64,000 bases of DNA from Kitasatospora kifunensis. GTDB lineage: Bacteria; Actinomycetota; Actinomycetes; Streptomycetales; Streptomycetaceae. Below are positions 14,694 to 22,485 of the stretch, piece by piece (the stretch's first letter is position 1; every line of letters starts with the position of its first letter). The DNA lies in NCBI RefSeq assembly GCF_014203855.1, contig NZ_JACHJV010000001.1:7254001-7318000 (forward strand), given 5' to 3'. The position numbers and the translations under genes are program-made. The notes beneath the pieces are model-generated. The model was not told the origin of the DNA. It worked only from the letters and a program-made list of their open reading frames with translations, and ran no database searches.

Positions 14694-15617
14694 ATGCTGA
14701 CCACCGTGTCCCGCCGTTCGACCGCTGCCCACGTCGAAGGTGCCCGGCCGACCGAGCCGACGCCGGCCTCGAGCGTCAGCGGCCCGGCGGACCTGGCCCG
14801 GCTCGCCGCGGACCTCGGGATCGACCTCGCCGAGCCGGCGCGGGTCTGCCCGGCGGATGCGCGTGAGTTGTCGAAGGCGCTGTTCGGCCGGCTGCGCGCC
14901 ACGGAGGAGGGGACGGCCGAGTACTCCTACGTCCGCGGCACGTTGATCGAGCTGAACATGGCGCTGGTGAAGTTCGCGGCCGGCCGTTTCGTCCACCGCA
15001 AGGAGCCGGTGGAGGACATCATCCAGGTCGGCACGATCGGCCTGATCAAGGCGATCGACCGTTTCGACCTCGGGCACGAGGTGGAGTTCTCCACCTTCGC
15101 GATGCCCACCATCAGCGGCGAGATCAAGCGCTTCTTCCGCGACACCGGCTGGATGGTGCACGTGCCGCGCCGGTTGCAGGAGCTGCGGTTGACCCTGGCC
15201 AAGGCCTCGGACGCGATGGAGCAGTTGCTGGACCGGGTGCCGACCGCTGCGGAGCTGGCCACGCACCTCGACCTGACCGAGGCCGAGGTGCTGGAGGGCC
15301 TGACCGCCTCCCAGGCGCAGAGCACCACCTCGCTGGATGCCCCGGTCACCGGCCACGGCACTGGCGAGGGGCCCACGCTGGCCGAGCGCTTGGCCGTCGA
15401 GGAAGGAGCCTTCGAAACCGTCCTGTGCCTGCATGCCCTCAAGCCGCTCATCGCCGCGCTGCCCGAGCGCGATCGCACCCTCCTGACACTGCGCTTCGGC
15501 ACCGAACTCACCCAAGCCCAGATCGGCCGTGAGCTGGGCATCTCCCAGATGCACGTCTCCCGACTGCTCACCCGCATCCTCGGCGGCCTGCGGGTGGCAC
15601 TCCTGGCCGAGAGCTGA
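14694..15617 (+). CDS. SigB/SigF/SigG-type RNA polymerase sigma factor
   Basis: A 307-residue sigma-70 group 3 factor. Region 2 includes LVKFAAGRF and EDIIQVGTIGLIKAIDRFD; region 3 begins with WMVHVPRRLQELR; region 4 has the helix-turn-helix TQAQIGRELGISQMHVSRLL. The first ~55 residues are a poorly conserved extension. ATG 14694 follows GAGGAGAGAG. Relatives direct stress or spore-maturation genes in Streptomyces. The divergent STAS gene and the RsbW-like ATPase nearby probably control its activity. Which of SigB, F, G, H, I, K, L, M or N it matches best was not decided. Confidence 0.92.
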   Translation: MLTTVSRRSTAAHVEGARPTEPTPASSVSGPADLARLAADLGIDLAEPARVCPADARELSKALFGRLRATEEGTAEYSYVRGTLIELNMALVKFAAGRFVHRKEPVEDIIQVGTIGLIKAIDRFDLGHEVEFSTFAMPTISGEIKRFFRDTGWMVHVPRRLQELRLTLAKASDAMEQLLDRVPTAAELATHLDLTEAEVLEGLTASQAQSTTSLDAPVTGHGTGEGPTLAERLAVEEGAFETVLCLHALKPLIAALPERDRTLLTLRFGTELTQAQIGRELGISQMHVSRLLTRILGGLRVALLAES

Positions 15618-15779
15618 GGCCTGAGCACAGGGGCCTGAACTGCGTCCTGAGCGTGCGGGCTTGGGTGTTGCGGTCCGGCGATCGAGCCAACTGACTGCTG
15701 GTGAGCAACCTCGGACTGAACCGCGCGATGTCACCGCCCTTCGAATAGGCCTACGGCCGCTCTGAGTTGAGCGCAGCCG

Positions 15780-16709
15780 CTACGGCAGGCACCGGCCGGG
15801 GCGGGCGCGGCAACAACTCTGCTGGCTTCCTTGCTGGTTGCTCGGGGTCGGGGGCGGGGGCGGCGCTGGCGCTGGTGCCGGTGCCGGTGTCGGTCGGGCC
15901 TGCGAGGCGGCAGGGTCCGGGGTGAGGGTCTCGGTGTCGAGGGAGTCCGGCTGGGGGATCTCGCGGAGGCCGAACTGGTCGACCTTGACCGGGAGTTGCT
16001 TGATCACTGCCTCCAGCGCAAGGGGGAGCTGGGGTGCCAGGCCGCGGTGGCAGCGAGCCAGGATGTCGCGGCGGACGGCGTCGGGCAGCAGCGGTTGGCT
16101 GGAACGCAGCGGTGGCGGCGCGTCCTCGACCCACCCGGCCTGTGCCGTCTGCTCGGTCTGTTCGGCACGCTCGGCCCGTTCCGCCAGATCGCGGGACCAG
16201 GCCTGCCAGTAGTCGGCGTCGCTCAGCTCGCCCAGGTGCAGGTGGTGCAGGTGCAGACAGTAGGCGGCGATCCGGCTGCCGGAGCCGGCGGCGAAGCGCC
16301 ACCAGAACTCGGCGCCGTCGATCCGCTCGGTGGCGTACAGCAGGGCCGCGAACACCTCGGCGCCCTCGGGCTGGATCTGCTGGCTGTTGACCAGCAGATC
16401 CAGCCCGCGGGCCGCCTCCGGCGCGTCCAGGACCAGCGCGACCACCAGGCCGAGTTCGAACCGGGCCTGCTCGTGCTCGGAGGGCAGGTTGACCGGGGCG
16501 GCGGTCAGGCGCGCCTCGCGGGCCGTGGCGATCCGTTCGTCGTACGGGCGCGGGGGTGCGGGCACCACCAGCGGGCCGGGGTCCGGGCCCGGCTGCGCGC
16601 CGCTGTCCGGTTCGGCGGCCTGCGCGGGCTCGGGCGGCCGCACCGGGTCCAGTCCCAGCCAGCTCTCCAGCGCCTCGGAGTCACCCGGCACCCGGCGCGG
16701 CCAACTCAC
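15780..16709 (-). CDS. Hypothetical protein coupled to a sigma factor
   Basis: A 309-residue protein not recognised as a known family. It has no evident signal peptide or membrane segment. The middle (about 90-190) is helical and rich in Trp, Ala and Glu, resembling a tetratricopeptide-like fold (ALLYATERIDGAEFWWRF, then AAYCLHLHHLHLGEL). The C-terminal ~60 residues are Pro/Ala-rich low complexity and end in a Cys-rich tail. Its GTG start overlaps the sigma factor stop (GTGA), so the two are made together. Such partners often tune sigma activity, but nothing here shows a zinc anti-sigma motif. Confidence 0.75.
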   Translation of the reverse strand: MSWPRRVPGDSEALESWLGLDPVRPPEPAQAAEPDSGAQPGPDPGPLVVPAPPRPYDERIATAREARLTAAPVNLPSEHEQARFELGLVVALVLDAPEAARGLDLLVNSQQIQPEGAEVFAALLYATERIDGAEFWWRFAAGSGSRIAAYCLHLHHLHLGELSDADYWQAWSRDLAERAERAEQTEQTAQAGWVEDAPPPLRSSQPLLPDAVRRDILARCHRGLAPQLPLALEAVIKQLPVKVDQFGLREIPQPDSLDTETLTPDPAASQARPTPAPAPAPAPPPPPTPSNQQGSQQSCCRARPGRCLP

Positions 16710-17314
16710 CGCTCGGCCCGCCGATCGGGCAGCTCACTGATCCCCAGCCGGCGTGCCAGGCGTTCGCGGGCGTGGCACAGGCTGGAGCGGACGGTCTCCA
16801 CCGGGCGGTCGAGGTAGGCGGCGATCTCCTGGTCGTCCAGGTCCAGGACGTAGCGCAGGATCACCACGTCGCGCTGGCGGTCGGGCAGCGCCAGGATCGA
16901 GCTGTAGAGGCCGATCTGATCCTCCTCGGTCCGCAGGCTCTCGCCCACCAGCTCCTGGAATCCGCTGATCACCGCTGCGAAGGTGGTGGCCTCCACGGCC
17001 AGCGCGTCCTCGTCCCAGTTCCAGGAGTGCAGGTGGGACTTGAGCAGCCGCCAGGCGTAGGCGGCCGGCAGCGGGTGGCGCAGCGCGTGCGACCACTGCT
17101 CGGCGAGGTCGGTGCGCATCGCCGTCACCACCAGCTCGGCGTCCGCCCGGTTGCCGATCCTGGTGCGGGCGAAGGCGAGCCAGGCGCGTCCGTGGATCTC
17201 GCAGAACACCTGGTAGGACAGACGCAGCCGGGCGCTGGCCGCGTCCTTGCCGGTGCCGTCCACCGCCTGGCCTCCCCGGCGTCCAGCACTCTGGCCGCCC
17301 CTGTCGATCGTCAT
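16706..17314 (-). CDS. ECF-like sigma-70 family factor
   Basis: A 202-residue sigma factor with recognisable region 2 (from about residue 35 to 105, weak) and a clear region 4: LPDRQRDVVILRYVLDLDDQEIAAYLDRPVE split around the helix-turn-helix, then VRSSLCHARERLARRL. ATG 17314 is plausible but has no strong ribosome site. It is the first gene of a two-gene operon with the hypothetical protein at 15780. No zinc-type anti-sigma gene is adjacent, which sets it apart from typical ECF pairs. Confidence 0.85.
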   Translation of the reverse strand: MTIDRGGQSAGRRGGQAVDGTGKDAASARLRLSYQVFCEIHGRAWLAFARTRIGNRADAELVVTAMRTDLAEQWSHALRHPLPAAYAWRLLKSHLHSWNWDEDALAVEATTFAAVISGFQELVGESLRTEEDQIGLYSSILALPDRQRDVVILRYVLDLDDQEIAAYLDRPVETVRSSLCHARERLARRLGISELPDRRAER

Positions 17315-17486
17315 GGGTCCTGCCTTAGTCGGTCATCGGCGCGGCCGGGCTGCCGCGGGAAGCATGGGTCACCCTCGCGGACCTATCGAACCAGAGTGGA
17401 TACGCTCTGGTGCAGGACAAGAACAGTTTGTGATGCTCCGACAGTCATTCAGTCATACCGTCCGGCAGCCCGCCAGGTCCTAAGTC

Positions 17487-17499
17487 TGACATATTGTCA
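17487..17499. promoter_or_regulatory. Short inverted repeat upstream of the methyltransferase gene
   Basis: TGACA (17487-17491) and TGTCA (17495-17499) flank a TAT spacer in an AT-rich island inside the 294-bp gap between the divergent sigma factor and DUF574 methyltransferase genes. It may be a regulator site or part of a promoter; the protein that would bind it is unknown. Confidence 0.35.
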
Positions 17500-17608
17500 T
17501 ATGCTTTTGGCATGGGCTCTTTTGGTGCCCCTGCTCAGGATCTTGCGGCTGATCGGCCTGGGGAATCATGATGAGCGCATCACACCGCGCTCACCTGGGG
17601 GGAAGCCG

Positions 17609-18415
17609 ATGACCGACTACGACGGGGTCAACCTGGAACTGCACCGGGCCCACTCGGCCCGGATGTACGACTACTTCCTGGGCGGGATCACCAACTTCGC
17701 CGCCGACCGGGAGGCCGCGGGCAAGGCCAAGGCGGTCATGCCGTGGATCGAGACGACGGCCCGGATCAACCGCGCCTTCATGCACCGCTCCACCCGGGCG
17801 CTGGCCGAGGCCGGCATCGACCAGTTCCTGGACATCGGCACCGGCATCCCCACCTCGCCCAACCTGCACGAGATCGCCCAGCGGGTGAACCCGGCGGCCA
17901 AGGTCGTCTACGCCGACAACGACCCGATCGTGCTCGCGCACGCCAAGGCGCTGCTGATCGGCACCACCGAGGGCCGTACCTCCTACGTCCAGGCCGATGT
18001 GACCGATCCGGCCGCGCTGCTCGCCTCGGCCGAGCTGCGCGAGACCCTCGACTTCTCCCGGCCGATCGCGCTGAGCCTCAACGCGCTACTGCACTTCGTC
18101 CCCGACGAGTTGGGGACCTACGGGATAGTCGAGCTCTTCAAGGGGGCGCTGGTGTCCGGCAGTGCGCTGGCGATGACCCATGTGACCTCGGACTTCGCGC
18201 CCGGCGAGATCGCCCGGCTGGTGGACATCTACCAGTCGGCCGGCACTGCGCTGCAGTCGCGCAGCGAGCAGGAGTTCACCCGCTTCTTCGCCGGTTGGGA
18301 CCTGGTGGCGCCCGGTGTGGTGCCCACCCAGCGCTGGCGTCCGGACAGCGCCAAGGCGGCGGCGGCCAGCGACATCGAGTCCTCGGTCTACGCCGCGGTC
18401 GCGCTCAAGCCCTGA
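17609..18415 (+). CDS. DUF574 SAM-dependent methyltransferase
   Basis: A 268-residue protein of the DUF574 (Methyltransf_19) family, very numerous in Streptomyces. The family N-terminus ARMYDYFLGGITNFAADRE and the SAM-binding loop FLDIGTGIPTSPNLHE (about residue 75-90) are clear, followed by the YADNDPIVLAHA acidic loop. ATG 17609 follows GGGGGGAAG. Substrates are unknown for most of the family. It is monocistronic and ends at a strong terminator (18465-18503). Confidence 0.92.
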   Translation: MTDYDGVNLELHRAHSARMYDYFLGGITNFAADREAAGKAKAVMPWIETTARINRAFMHRSTRALAEAGIDQFLDIGTGIPTSPNLHEIAQRVNPAAKVVYADNDPIVLAHAKALLIGTTEGRTSYVQADVTDPAALLASAELRETLDFSRPIALSLNALLHFVPDELGTYGIVELFKGALVSGSALAMTHVTSDFAPGEIARLVDIYQSAGTALQSRSEQEFTRFFAGWDLVAPGVVPTQRWRPDSAKAAAASDIESSVYAAVALKP

Positions 18416-18464
18416 AGCTGCACCGCTGAAACTGCACCTCTGAAACTGCACCCCTGAACGCGCA

Positions 18465-18503
18465 GATCCGGTGCGCTCGGCGGGCAGCCGAGCACACCGG
18501 ATC
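18465..18503. terminator. Bidirectional hairpin terminator
   Basis: A 17-bp stem with one mismatch (18465-18481 with 18487-18503) and a GGGCA loop lies between the convergent methyltransferase and peptide-transporter genes. Just upstream (about 18416-18458) are three copies of a 15-bp unit containing CTGAAACTGCACC. Confidence 0.85.
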
Positions 18504-18513
18504 CCGTACCCCG

Positions 18514-20571
18514 TTACGCCGGCTGGGCCGCCGCGGCCTCACGCAGCGGGAAGTGGCAGGCGGCCAGGTGGTCGCCCGCACCGAAGGCCACCAGCGGCGG
18601 CTCGGTGCTCGCGCACAGGTCCTGCGCGGCGGCGCACCGGGTGCGGAAGCGGCAGCCGGACGGCGGGTCGATCGCCGAGGGCAGCTCGCCGGCCACCCCC
18701 TGGCTGCTCTTGGCCTTCTCCAGTACCGGGTCGGCCACCGGCACGGTGTCCAGCAGGCCGCGGGTGTAGTGGTGGACGGGGGAGGAGTACACCGACTCCG
18801 CCGGTCCGACCTCCACCAGCTTGCCCAGGTACATCACGCCGATCCGGTCGGCCAGGTACCGCACCACCGACAGGTCGTGCGAGATGAACAGGTAGGAGAG
18901 ACCGAACTCGCCGCGCAGGTCGCTCATCAGGTTGAGCACCTGGGACTGGATCGAGACGTCCAGCGCCGAGACCGGCTCGTCCGCCACGATCAGCCGTGGC
19001 TGCAGCACCAACGCCCGGGCCAGGCCGATGCGTTGGCGTTGGCCACCGGAGAACTCGTGCGGATAGCGCTCAAGTGCGCTGCTCGGCAGGCCGACCACGT
19101 CGAGGATCTCCCGCAGCCGCTTGTCGCGCTCGCTCGGGCTGCCGATCCGGTGGATGTCCAGCGGCTCGCGCATGATCGTGCGTACCGTCATCCGCGGGTT
19201 CATCGCCGCGTAGGAGTCCTGGAACATCAACTGGACGTCGCGGCGCAGCTGGCGCCGCTCCGCGCGCGGGGCCCGGGTCAAGTCCTTGCCGTTGAACAGG
19301 AGTTCGCCGCCGGTGGGGGCCTCCAGGCCGACGATGAGCTTGCCGAGGGTGGTCTTGCCGCAGCCGGACTCGCCGACCACGCCCACCGTCTCGCCCGCAT
19401 CCACGGTCAGCGACACGTCCGCCACCGCGCTGACCGCGCCCACCTTGCGGCGCAGCAGCAGTCCCGAGGTGACCGGGTACTCCTTGACCAGGTTCGTCAC
19501 CCGCAGCAGCGGCTCACCCCCGGCACTCTCGCGCACCGTTCTGGTTCGCTCGGTGGCCTGCGTCACCGCCGTGTCCCGCACCTGCGCCGGGGCACCGGTC
19601 TCCGCCTCGCCGACCGGGTGGAAGCAGGCGAAGCGGTGTTCGGGCAGCTCGCCGTCCAGCGGCGGCTCGGTGGTGCGGCACTCCTCGGTGGCGTAGCGGC
19701 AGCGAGGGGCGAACCGGCAGCCGGCCGGCGGCCTGGTCAGGTCCGGCGGCAGGCCGGGGATCGAGTAGAGCCGCTCGCCGGAGTCCGCGCCGCGCTCCGG
19801 CAGGGAGGCGAACAGTGCCTCGGTGTACGGGTGCCGGGGGTTGGCGTAGAGCGTCTCGGTGTCGGCGGTCTCCACCACCTTGCCCGCGTACATCACCGCG
19901 ATCTGGTCGGCCCGGCCCGCGATCACCCCCAGGTCGTGGGTGACCAGGATGACGGCCATGCCCAGCCGGTGCTTCAACTGGTCGATGAGCTCCAGGATCT
20001 GCTTCTGGATGGTGACGTCCAGCGCGGTGGTCGGCTCGTCGGCGATCAGCAGCTTGGGCTCGTTGGCCAGCGCCATGGCGATCATGGCGCGCTGGCGCAT
20101 GCCGCCGGAGAGTTCGTGCGGATAGGCGAGCGCGCGCTGCTTGGGGCTGGGCATCCCGACCAGCGACAGCGCCTCCACGGCGCGGTCGTGCGCCTCCTTG
20201 CGGGAGGCGTGGCGGTGGATCCGCACCGACTCGGAGATCTGCTTGCCGATGGTCATGGTCGGGTTGAGCGAGGTGGCCGGGTCCTGGAAGATCATGCCGA
20301 TCTCGTTGCCCCGGACGTGGTCCATCGCCGCGTCGTCCAGCTGCAGCAGGTCGCGCCCGTCGAGTAGGACCTGGCCGCCGACCACGTCACCGCCGTTGGG
20401 CAGCAGCTGCATGATCGACATGGCGGTCATGGTCTTGCCGCACCCCGACTCGCCGACGATGCCCAGGGTCTGCCCGGCGTCGACGCTCAGGCTGACCCCG
20501 TCCAGCGCGTGCACCACCGAGCGCTTGAGCCGGATCTCGGTGCGCACGTCGGTCAGTTCTAGAAGGGCCAC
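18514..20571 (-). CDS. Dipeptide/oligopeptide ABC transporter ATPase, DppD-DppF fusion
   Basis: This 685-residue protein carries both ATPases of a peptide importer in one chain. The first half has Walker A GESGCGKTM, signature LSGGMRQRA and Walker B LLIADEPT; the second half has GESGCGKTT, FSGGQRQRIGLARA and LIVADEPV. Each half ends in the family's Cys-rich C-terminal segment (GCRFAPRCRYATEEC and GCRFRTRCAAAQDLC). In E. coli DppD and DppF are separate; fusions are common in actinomycetes. It is the last gene of the operon, 3 nt after the DppC-like gene, and would power import with the two permeases upstream. Confidence 0.93.
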   Translation of the reverse strand: MALLELTDVRTEIRLKRSVVHALDGVSLSVDAGQTLGIVGESGCGKTMTAMSIMQLLPNGGDVVGGQVLLDGRDLLQLDDAAMDHVRGNEIGMIFQDPATSLNPTMTIGKQISESVRIHRHASRKEAHDRAVEALSLVGMPSPKQRALAYPHELSGGMRQRAMIAMALANEPKLLIADEPTTALDVTIQKQILELIDQLKHRLGMAVILVTHDLGVIAGRADQIAVMYAGKVVETADTETLYANPRHPYTEALFASLPERGADSGERLYSIPGLPPDLTRPPAGCRFAPRCRYATEECRTTEPPLDGELPEHRFACFHPVGEAETGAPAQVRDTAVTQATERTRTVRESAGGEPLLRVTNLVKEYPVTSGLLLRRKVGAVSAVADVSLTVDAGETVGVVGESGCGKTTLGKLIVGLEAPTGGELLFNGKDLTRAPRAERRQLRRDVQLMFQDSYAAMNPRMTVRTIMREPLDIHRIGSPSERDKRLREILDVVGLPSSALERYPHEFSGGQRQRIGLARALVLQPRLIVADEPVSALDVSIQSQVLNLMSDLRGEFGLSYLFISHDLSVVRYLADRIGVMYLGKLVEVGPAESVYSSPVHHYTRGLLDTVPVADPVLEKAKSSQGVAGELPSAIDPPSGCRFRTRCAAAQDLCASTEPPLVAFGAGDHLAACHFPLREAAAAQPA

Positions 20572-20574
20572 GGC

Positions 20575-21492
20575 TCACCGCTTCTGTAGACGGGTCTCGA
20601 AGGCGTCGCGCAGTGCGTCGCCGATCACGTTGAAGCACAGGATGATCAGGATGATCACGATGGCCGGCGGATAGATCATCCACCAGAAGCCCTGGCTGGC
20701 GTAGTTGGTGCCGATGTCGAGCATGCCGCCCAGGTCGTTGTTGGGCGCCTGCAGGCCCAGCCCGATGTAGCTGAGGGTGGAGAGCGCGAAGACCGCGTCG
20801 GCGATCGAGAACGTGGTGTTGACGATCGTGGTGCCGATGGTGTTCGGCAGGATGTGCCGCAGCACGATCCGGTTGCCGCGGGCGCCCATCATCCGGGAGG
20901 CGGAGACGTAGTCGCGGACCTTGAGGGTCAGCGCCTCCCCGCGCACCAGGCGGGTGATGCCGAACCAGGAGGTGAAGCCCACCTCCATGATCAGCATCGT
21001 CTTGCTCTTGCCGTAGACGCTGCTCAGGTAGATCAGCAGGAAGATCAGCGGGAAGGACATCAGCGAGTCGATGACGCGCATCATCAGCGCGTCGATCCAG
21101 CCGCCCAGGTAGCCGGCGATCGCGCCGTACAGCGCGCCGACCACCGCGGCGATCAGACCCGCGGCCAGGCCGATCTCCAGGCTGATCTGCCCGCCGGCCA
21201 TCATCTTGCCGAGCTCGTCGATGCCGTCGTTGTCGGTGCCCAGCGGGTGCCCGGTGCCGGGCGGCCGGGTGACCGAGTGCAGGTCCACCACCGTGGTGTC
21301 CGAGTGGTAGAAGAGCGGGCCCAGGAAGCAGAAGCCCACGATGACCACCAGGATGCCCACGGCGACCAGGGCCAGCTTGTTCTCCGAGAAGACCTCCCAG
21401 CCGCGCCGGAGCATCGAGCGAGGCCGCTCGACGGGTTCGGTGCCGGGCGCGGGGGCGGGCAGATCTGACGTCATGTCAGTCGTCGTTGTCAT
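20575..21492 (-). CDS. Peptide ABC transporter permease, DppC/OppC-like
   Basis: A 305-residue inner-membrane permease with six predicted helices. The N-terminal OppC_N segment (RSMLRRGWEVFSENKLALVA) is followed by the BPD_transp_1 domain, whose cytoplasmic EAA loop is seen in DYVSASRMMGARGNRIVLRHI. It pairs with the DppB-like permease; its ATG overlaps the DppB stop by one base (TGATG), showing coupling. Confidence 0.92.
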   Translation of the reverse strand: MTTTTDMTSDLPAPAPGTEPVERPRSMLRRGWEVFSENKLALVAVGILVVIVGFCFLGPLFYHSDTTVVDLHSVTRPPGTGHPLGTDNDGIDELGKMMAGGQISLEIGLAAGLIAAVVGALYGAIAGYLGGWIDALMMRVIDSLMSFPLIFLLIYLSSVYGKSKTMLIMEVGFTSWFGITRLVRGEALTLKVRDYVSASRMMGARGNRIVLRHILPNTIGTTIVNTTFSIADAVFALSTLSYIGLGLQAPNNDLGGMLDIGTNYASQGFWWMIYPPAIVIILIILCFNVIGDALRDAFETRLQKR

Positions 21493-22436
21493 CAGGTGAG
21501 CCTCACTCGGGGATCGAGCACGGCGTAGCTGAGGTCGGCGAGGAGCGAACCGATGGCCGTGACCACCGCGGTCAGCAGGGTGGCCGCCAGCGTGATGCTG
21601 TAGTCGTTCTGCTGGGCCGCGCGGGTGGTCAGCAGGCCGATCCCCTGGATGTTGAAAACGTACTCGACGATCAGTGCGCCGCCGACCAGGTTGGGCAGCG
21701 AGAGGCCGATCAGGGTGGCCATCGGGATCAGGGCGTTGCGCAGCACGTGGGCGTAGAGGGTGCGCCGGCTGGAGGCACCCTTGGCCTTGGCGGTGCGCAC
21801 GTACTCCTGGGTGATCTGGTCCAGCACCCCCGAGCGCATGTAGCGGCTGTAGCCGGCCACCGCCGTGAGGGTGAGGGTCACGATCGGGAGGACGACCGCC
21901 TCGGGGTTGCTCAGCGCGTCACCGAAGGTGGAGACCTGGTTCTGCACCGAGACCCATTTCAGGTCGTCTTCGAACCACTGCTGGATCAGGAAGCCGATGA
22001 AGAAGGTCGGGATCCCGTAGGCGACGAAGGAGAAGACGGTGAAGCCGTGGTCCAGCGCGCTGTTGCGCTTGATCGCCTGCACCATGCCGACCGGCACGGC
22101 GATCAGCAGGGCCAGGATCAGCGCGGCGCCGACGATGAAGGCGGAGGCGCCGAGCGCGTTGAACAGCAGGTCGGAGACCGGGCGTTCCTGGACGTAGTCG
22201 AAGCCCAGGTTGCCGTGCAGCAGCCCGTCCAGCCAGTTCCAGTACTGCACGTAGACGGGGCGGTCCAGGCCCATCTGGTGGGTGAGTTGGGCGATGGTGG
22301 TCGGGGTGGCGTGCGAGCCGAGGATCGCTCGCACCGGGCCGCCCGGCAGGAGTTGCATCAGACCGAAGGAGATCACGGTGACCATGAACACCGTGACCAC
22401 GGACTGCAGCAACCGTCGGATGAGGTAGGCCGTCAC
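21492..22436 (-). CDS. Peptide ABC transporter permease, DppB/OppB-like
   Basis: A 314-residue permease beginning TAYLIRRLLQSVVTVFMVT, the typical DppB first helix, with the TMD domain following and the EAA loop at EYVRTAKAKGASSRRTLYAHV. The start is GTG 22436. A GC-rich hairpin at 22438-22462 directly abuts this start and contains the only purine-rich stretch that could serve as ribosome site, so translation may be restrained. It forms the channel with the DppC-like protein. Confidence 0.92.
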   Translation of the reverse strand: MTAYLIRRLLQSVVTVFMVTVISFGLMQLLPGGPVRAILGSHATPTTIAQLTHQMGLDRPVYVQYWNWLDGLLHGNLGFDYVQERPVSDLLFNALGASAFIVGAALILALLIAVPVGMVQAIKRNSALDHGFTVFSFVAYGIPTFFIGFLIQQWFEDDLKWVSVQNQVSTFGDALSNPEAVVLPIVTLTLTAVAGYSRYMRSGVLDQITQEYVRTAKAKGASSRRTLYAHVLRNALIPMATLIGLSLPNLVGGALIVEYVFNIQGIGLLTTRAAQQNDYSITLAATLLTAVVTAIGSLLADLSYAVLDPRVRLT

Positions 22437-22437
22437 C

Positions 22438-22462
22438 GCGGCCCCCCGAACAGGGGGGCCGC
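22438..22462 (-). promoter_or_regulatory. Hairpin between binding-protein and permease genes
   Basis: A perfect 10-bp stem (22438-22447 with 22453-22462) with a GAACA loop lies 23 nt after the binding-protein stop and ends one base before the DppB-like GTG. The G6 run of the stem is the likely ribosome site of the permease gene. The hairpin may terminate part of the transcripts and hide the ribosome site, keeping binding protein in excess. Confidence 0.7.
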
Positions 22463-22485
22463 AGCGGGCAGTTCAGATGTCAGGA

